Positions 58,493-63,115 of a stretch of 63,115 nucleotides of DNA are shown piece by piece. The stretch lies in NCBI GenBank assembly GCA_017463245.1, contig JAFTPN010000009.1, positions 1-63,115 of the forward strand, read 5' to 3'. Source of the stretch: Clostridia bacterium (lineage in GTDB: Bacteria > Bacillota > Clostridia > Christensenellales > Aristaeellaceae). The notes below the pieces were generated by a model. It was given only the letters and a program-made list of their open reading frames with translations, was not told the DNA's origin and made no database searches. A program made the translations under genes and the position numbers. Every line of letters starts with the position of its first letter. Position 1 is the stretch's first letter.

Positions 58493-61419
58493 TTCGTTTC
58501 CTCCTCTCCATAAAGATCTGCGTAGAGCGGCAAGTTGAATTCCTTGCGCTTGATGTCGATTTCCTCGTTAATGGTACGGGTGTAGGTCAGCAGGGTCTCG
58601 CGGGGATCGTCCTTGTCGTTGATGACCTTGCGGATGGCGTTGGTCATGTGACGGGTGGTGGAGTAGCCGCCGGCGATCTCGGGGAAGCCGACGCCCCACT
58701 TCTGCTGTTCCTTCAGCACGGTGAGCTGCTCGGTGGACCAGGCCAGCTGATCGAGCGCCTCGGTGTTGGCGGTGGCATAGCGGGCGGAGGAACCCAGCAC
58801 GCTTTCCATTTCGCGGCCGAAGCGGACCTGAGAATCAGCGGAGACCCACCACTTCATGAACTCCCAGGCGTTCTTCTTCACGGTCTCGTCGTCGGTGGCG
58901 ATCATCATGCAGCACAGGCCGTTGGCGTGGCAGCTGCGGTCGATGGTGCCATCAGCCTGCAGGGTTCCGGGATAGAGGGCGAAGTCCCACAGGCCGCGGA
59001 TCTCGGGAGCGGAAACGGCCAGGGTGTTGTACAGGCTGTACTGGCCAACGCCGATGGGCATTTCGCCGGAACGGAAGCGGCTCACAAAGTCGAACACGGT
59101 GGGCAGGCCGTAGTCGTTATACAGGCTGGTGTACAGCTCGAAGGCAGCCACGCCAGCCTCGCTGTCGATCACGGTGCGGGTCTTGCTATCATTATAGATA
59201 GCGCCGCCGTTCTGGTAGATCAGAGCGTTGAAGCCAGACATATCCACGTTGGAGATATCCGGGAAGGGAACGCCCACGGACATGTTGTTGCCCTGAATGG
59301 TGGGCAGCATGGCGATCAGGTCGTCCCAGGTCTGGGGAACTTCAAGTCCCAGGTCGGCCAGCACGTCTTCGCGGTAGAACAGCACGGAGAAGAGCTGAGT
59401 CTCGGGCAGACCGAAGACGCCCTTGTGGGTGCCGTTGTCGTAGGTGAGGGGATCCAGCGCACTCTGGTAGAAGGACTTGGTGACCTCTTCGAAGTCCTCG
59501 AACTGGGTCAGGTCTTCCACGGCGTTACGCATGGCGTAGTTCACGGCGAACCAGCCATCAACGCTCAGCACCACGTCGGGGCCGATGCCAGCCATAACGG
59601 CGTTGAGGATGGCGTCGGGCGCCACCAGCTGCACATTGACCTTGATGCCGCTCTGGCTGGTGAAGGTGTCGTCGATCATGGTCTTCAGCACGGTGGACTG
59701 GTCACGGCCGGTCACCAGCCAGACTTCGATCACGTCCTCGGCGTTCTCGTCATAAACATCGCCCAGGGAGTTGTAGTCAACGAAGAAGGAAGCCACGCAG
59801 GCGCGAACTTCGTGAACGATGCTGGTGAAGAAGTTGGCGCGCTTCACATCGGGCTGAGCCTTTTCGCCGGTGATGATGATCTGGTCAACGTCCAGCTTGG
59901 ACTCGGCCATGTTCTGCATGGCGGTACCCAGGCTGGTGATGTTGTCCTTGAAGTTGGAGAAGGACTGGGTGATGCGCTCGTGGCGATCAACGAACTGCTC
60001 CAGCTGCACGGCCAGCGTCTGCGCGGTGGCAACGCGGTCGTTCTTCTGGCCGGTAAGCTGCACGGTGTCGTCCACCAGCTTGTACAGGCGCTTGCTCTCC
60101 AGATCCATGGCTTCCATGACCTCAGGATAAACCTTGGGGATGTTGTAGTCGCGGAAGCGGTCGGGGGAGACGCCGGTCAGCACCAGCACCTTGCGGTAGA
60201 TCTGGTTGAGGCGGTAGATGGAATCCTCCATGCTCTTGAGGATACCGCCCATTTCGCCCAGGGTGACCTCAAGGCGGATGGTGTGCTTGCCAGCATTAAG
60301 ATAGAAGCGATAGGGATTGCCAGCCTCGTCTGCCAGGGTGCGGAGCTGCCACTCGGTATCATAGGCGAAGGAGACGGAGGACATATCCTCAAAGGGAACC
60401 TGGCCGTCCAGATAAACGGTACGGCAGGACAGGCCGCCGCGCTGATAGGTCTGGCGAGCCTTGACGGAAATGTTGTAGTAGCCGTCTTCGGGCACTTCAA
60501 AATCCCACTCGATCCACTGGCCGGAGGTGTTCCACGGATCGCCGCCGATATAGTTCAGCACGGTGTGGTACACATCGTAGGGAACGGTGGAGGGAGAGGC
60601 ATGGTCGTAGCGGGCATACAAAGAGGGAGAAGAACGCGTCTCGGCGTCTTCACCTTCGATGGTCAGCTGCCACTTCTGCGCTTCGTCAGACATGGTGACC
60701 TGGGGCTGGGCGGCCAGGTAGTCCTCGTAGGACTGGTAGCCGGTAACAGGCACCAGAGCCAGGCTGCGGACGATCACAGGCTCGTTCACAGCCTTGAGGG
60801 AGAGCTTGTTCTCGCCCTGGGCGAAATAGAACTGGTAGGGTTCCGTTTCATAGCCCATGTCATCGCGGAAGAAGGCAGTCTGATATTCGTACTTCTCCAT
60901 CTGGGAGGGACGGATGTCGTTGCCCTGGTTGTCCTGGCGCACTTCGCCCGCATCGATCCACAGGCGGGAGAAGCGCAGGGTGTCCGCGCCGGCGAAGGGC
61001 AGCACATCGTTGATGTACACTTCGCGCTCCACGTCCACACCACGGGACTCGACGGTGAGGTACTCCATCTGCACGGCATACATACCCTCCTGGGGAACGT
61101 TCACCGTCCAGGTGGTATAGTCGTTGTCGGCGGTGTAGACCTCGGCTGCGCCGGAGGCGTCCTGCTGCAGCTTGCCATCGCCCTCGAACGCAGCAATATC
61201 GACCTGGATCGCCTCGGTGCCCTGGCTGACGGCTGCATGAGCCTGCAGATAGGCCTCGTAGGTATCTTCACGGCCGATACCGGTAACGTCGGTGGTCAGG
61301 TCTGTGCCTTCGTACTTGTGGTGGAAATCCTGCGCACCCTGATTCAGCAACATGACTGCAGCAATCACGATTGCCGCAACCAGAATGCCGACAAGAATAC
61401 GCCACATTTTTTTCCGCAT
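58489..61419 (-). CDS. Large solute-binding protein with N-terminal carbohydrate-binding-like domains
   Basis: A 976-residue protein anchored by an N-terminal helix (ILVGILVAAIVIAAVMLL). Residues about 90-400 hold two beta-sandwich domains of the carbohydrate-binding module kind: YTTWTVNVPQEGMYAVQMEY...FYFAQGENKLSLKAV, then YYNISVKARQTYQRGG...YRFYLNAGKHTIRLEV. A helical linker (400-520) leads to an ABC solute-binding domain (VIEVWLVTGRDQSTVLKTMI, DVVLSVDGWFAVNYAM, FGLPETQLFSVLFYREDVLA). Ordinary binding proteins have 400-550 residues, so this is a fused capture-and-deliver protein. It is first in the operon. Glycan identity is unknown. Confidence 0.85.
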   Translation of the reverse strand: MRKKMWRILVGILVAAIVIAAVMLLNQGAQDFHHKYEGTDLTTDVTGIGREDTYEAYLQAHAAVSQGTEAIQVDIAAFEGDGKLQQDASGAAEVYTADNDYTTWTVNVPQEGMYAVQMEYLTVESRGVDVEREVYINDVLPFAGADTLRFSRLWIDAGEVRQDNQGNDIRPSQMEKYEYQTAFFRDDMGYETEPYQFYFAQGENKLSLKAVNEPVIVRSLALVPVTGYQSYEDYLAAQPQVTMSDEAQKWQLTIEGEDAETRSSPSLYARYDHASPSTVPYDVYHTVLNYIGGDPWNTSGQWIEWDFEVPEDGYYNISVKARQTYQRGGLSCRTVYLDGQVPFEDMSSVSFAYDTEWQLRTLADEAGNPYRFYLNAGKHTIRLEVTLGEMGGILKSMEDSIYRLNQIYRKVLVLTGVSPDRFRDYNIPKVYPEVMEAMDLESKRLYKLVDDTVQLTGQKNDRVATAQTLAVQLEQFVDRHERITQSFSNFKDNITSLGTAMQNMAESKLDVDQIIITGEKAQPDVKRANFFTSIVHEVRACVASFFVDYNSLGDVYDENAEDVIEVWLVTGRDQSTVLKTMIDDTFTSQSGIKVNVQLVAPDAILNAVMAGIGPDVVLSVDGWFAVNYAMRNAVEDLTQFEDFEEVTKSFYQSALDPLTYDNGTHKGVFGLPETQLFSVLFYREDVLADLGLEVPQTWDDLIAMLPTIQGNNMSVGVPFPDISNVDMSGFNALIYQNGGAIYNDSKTRTVIDSEAGVAAFELYTSLYNDYGLPTVFDFVSRFRSGEMPIGVGQYSLYNTLAVSAPEIRGLWDFALYPGTLQADGTIDRSCHANGLCCMMIATDDETVKKNAWEFMKWWVSADSQVRFGREMESVLGSSARYATANTEALDQLAWSTEQLTVLKEQQKWGVGFPEIAGGYSTTRHMTNAIRKVINDKDDPRETLLTYTRTINEEIDIKRKEFNLPLYADLYGEEETK

Positions 61420-61492
61420 AAGCTCGCCACTCCTGTTGCATTGATGTTTCCATCAAATTGATAGAACGGTGTATTTAAACACGCCATATAAT

Positions 61493-61530
61493 GCCAACCC
61501 CCGTTATCCTGCACAGGGACGGGGGTTGGC
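61493..61530 (-). other. Strong stem-loop in the operon leader
   Basis: An 11-bp perfect stem (GCCAACCCCCG with its complement) and a 16-nt loop lie between promoter and first gene. No T-run follows, so an mRNA stabiliser or protein site is likelier than an attenuator. A second small dyad TTGATG-4-CATCAA is at 61441-61456. Confidence 0.6.
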
Positions 61531-61552
61531 ACCACACAGCTAATGTATATTT

Positions 61553-61581
61553 ATTATAGGTTTTCAAGATATATCTGTCAA
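61553..61581 (-). promoter_or_regulatory. Consensus promoter of the long sugar operon
   Basis: Read leftwards: TTGACA, 17 bases, TATAAT, a perfect match, 134 bases before the binding-protein start. Confidence 0.88.
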
Positions 61582-62113
61582 GAACGCGGCGCAGTTTTTA
61601 TAAGTATTTAACATAATCGTCACCTAACAAGTTGTTAACTGGCAAGGAAGGTTTTAATGTAAATCCTTTCAATGAAAACGGTATGAAAATACGTTGGAAA
61701 CCATTTCAGATGCTGTTCGTTTCTTGGCAAAAGGAAGTGATTGTTTGGACAAAAGTATGCTTTCGGAGACAGAAAGTGCTGAAATTGCCGAAAATGCTGG
61801 CTTTCGACAATGTGCGGCAAAAACCGACCGTGGTACGGTTTTTGAAAGAAAACAAGCAATGCCGAGATTTGGGCACGGATGATATGTTTCAGCGGGAAGA
61901 AATGCAAAAGCGACTCTTGGTCGGTTTTGGCAAATAATGACCAATAAATGTTTACTTTTGAATAAAAACAGGCGAATCGACGAAATGTGAATAAAATACG
62001 CAGAATATGAATAAATTATTACAAGAATATTGAATGAATGGAAGGATAGAGTACAATATGTGATCAATTCCAACAAAATGTCCATTATCCTCAAATCGTG
62101 CGGCAATTTGTGC
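61582..62113. other. AT-rich intergenic region, no supported gene
   Basis: Short reading frames here (for example 61632-61937 and 61694-61882 on the plus strand) lack ribosome sites and recognisable protein features. AAAAACCG/CGGTTTTT near 61819-61843 could be a terminator stem. It probably holds binding sites for the adjacent AraC regulator, but I could not define a repeated motif. Confidence 0.5.
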
Positions 62114-62142
62114 TTGAAGGAGAAAACAAAATATGATAAAAT
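62114..62142 (+). promoter_or_regulatory. Promoter of the AraC regulator
   Basis: TTGAAG, 17 bases, TAAAAT. An overlapping TATGAT at 62132-62137 is an alternative -10 box. Confidence 0.55.
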
Positions 62143-62182
62143 AAATGCACAAAGACTATCATCCGCAAATGAGGGATGCAGC

Positions 62183-63115
62183 ATGAAGAAGCAACGTTTG
62201 ATCACACCGCAGAACCGGAGCATGTTTGAATCCGGCTATCGGGTGATGCAGGGCGAGCAGGAGTTTGTGACCTACCGGGAGAACAGCACCATCCGCGTTT
62301 GGTATGGCGCTGTGCCGGACAGCTACAGCGAGCATATGCATTCCTCTGTGGAAGTGATCCTGCCGCACCAGGGCGAGTGCCTGTGCACCATCAACGGTGT
62401 GGAGTACACCGTGCGGGATACGGAGGTCATGTTCATTCCGCCGGATACGCCTCACACGCTGAGCATGGGCGAAGGCAGCGCCCGCAACCTGATCCTGTTT
62501 GACCTGGAAGCGCTGGCTGGGCTGCGGGGCTTCTCCGCCATTCAGCCCATGGCGCAGGACGTGATCCACCTGACGCAGGAATCCTCGGTGTGCAGCGAGG
62601 TGCGCACCCTGCTGTTTGAAATGACGGATCAGTATTACGCCAGGCCGCAGCTGATCAACCTGATCTGCTATGCGTACCTCCTGCGGATCTATGTGCTGAT
62701 GGGCACGGAATACCTCTCCGAGCACACCGATGCACCGGAGGTCACCCAGCGCCGGGAGGATAATTCCTGGGGCGCCATCAACCGTGTGGTGGAGTACATC
62801 AACAAGTGCTACGCCGAGCCCATTACCCTGGACAGCATCGCCAGCGTGGCGGGCTTCTCCAAGTATTATTTTTCCCGGCTGTTTACCAAGTACACCGGTA
62901 CGTCCTTCTCGCAGTATCTTCTGCGCAAGCGTATTGCGGTGGCCTCGCACCTGTTGTGCAACACCAGCCTGCCCATTGTGCAGGTGTCCATGCAGTCGGG
63001 CTTCAGCAGCCTGAGCACCTTCAACCGGACGTTCAAGGAGATCCACGGCTGCACGCCCACCGAGTACCGGGCGATTTATGAGAAGACCCAGCCCATGGAG
63101 CATCAGCACGAATAA
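62183..63115 (+). CDS. AraC family transcriptional regulator
   Basis: A 310-residue regulator. The N-terminal cupin (YSEHMHSSVEVILPHQGECL, YTVRDTEVMFIPPDTPHTLS) supplies a ligand pocket with the usual H-x-H-x...E and P-x-x-P-H features. The C-terminal AraC domain has two helix-turn-helix motifs: ITLDSIASVAGFSKYYFSRLF and LPIVQVSMQSGFSSLSTFNR, ending FKEIHGCTPTEYR. GAGGG is seven bases before the chosen ATG; the frame is open further upstream without a ribosome site. It is divergent from the sugar-uptake operon and its likely activator. The gene is complete and its stop is the last codon of the window. Confidence 0.92.
   Translation: MKKQRLITPQNRSMFESGYRVMQGEQEFVTYRENSTIRVWYGAVPDSYSEHMHSSVEVILPHQGECLCTINGVEYTVRDTEVMFIPPDTPHTLSMGEGSARNLILFDLEALAGLRGFSAIQPMAQDVIHLTQESSVCSEVRTLLFEMTDQYYARPQLINLICYAYLLRIYVLMGTEYLSEHTDAPEVTQRREDNSWGAINRVVEYINKCYAEPITLDSIASVAGFSKYYFSRLFTKYTGTSFSQYLLRKRIAVASHLLCNTSLPIVQVSMQSGFSSLSTFNRTFKEIHGCTPTEYRAIYEKTQPMEHQHE

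Noticed and set aside
61632-61937. Short frames between the sugar operon and the AraC gene
   Set aside because: No ribosome sites, two mutually overlapping frames of similar length, and no protein-like pattern.

Overview
The window reads as the chromosome of a spore-forming Clostridia-type Firmicute. The evidence is the gene order spoVT / yabM-like flippase / yabN-type MazG / HU / yabO-type S4 protein, the order upp-atpI-atpBEFHAGDC, strong GGAGG ribosome binding sites with frequent GTG and TTG starts, and consensus TTGACA-17-TATAAT promoters. Host genes are GC-rich. Gut or rumen Christensenellales-like Clostridia would fit, but that placement is a guess.

Positions 1-22300 hold housekeeping genes: the 3' part of ppdK; a GNAT enzyme; a leftward lgt / serine hydrolase / recX / HD operon; upp and the complete F-type ATP synthase operon; degV; a QueG-like Fe-S protein; a GH127-like protein with a tRNA dihydrouridine synthase; and three overlapping genes for unknown exported proteins. 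The ATP synthase has a c subunit with two ion-site carboxylates (predicted Na+ coupling) and an 84-residue epsilon without the C-terminal helices. Positions 22296-27252 carry the leftward ispDF, rqcP/yabO, hup, yabN/mazG and MurJ/SpoVB-like genes.

Positions 27818-47734 are a mobile element of about 19.9 kb inserted in spoVT. It is bounded by a 9-bp core (CGGGTCGCC) with 13-bp inverted arms inside each end. The insertion is frame-preserving on both sides. The element's large serine recombinase is fused to the SpoVT GAF domain at the left end. The SpoVT DNA-binding domain keeps its own start, a possible sigma-G promoter, and the recombinase's native 24-residue tail at the right end. Excision would restore a 184-residue SpoVT. 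The element carries an Mrr-like nuclease, a type III restriction-modification system, a MOBV relaxase with a distant MOBV-type oriT, a primase and helicase, a three-gene ubiquitin-like / E1-like / DUF6527 system, two Fic proteins and an AbiE-type toxin-antitoxin pair. No conjugation apparatus is seen, so it looks mobilizable. Two copies of a multi-hairpin repeat, one abutting oriT, flank the ubiquitin-like/Fic cassette. Their main stems differ by two compensatory base-pair changes.

Positions 48000-63115 are a leftward sugar-uptake region. A large binding protein with N-terminal beta domains, two pairs of ABC permeases (one with an N-terminal PH/GRAM-like extension), an NHL/TPR protein, a YIP1 protein and a DUF5696 protein form one operon. 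A second binding protein follows under its own dyad-rich promoter. A divergent AraC regulator is the likely controller. No ABC ATPase is encoded, so one is presumably shared from elsewhere.
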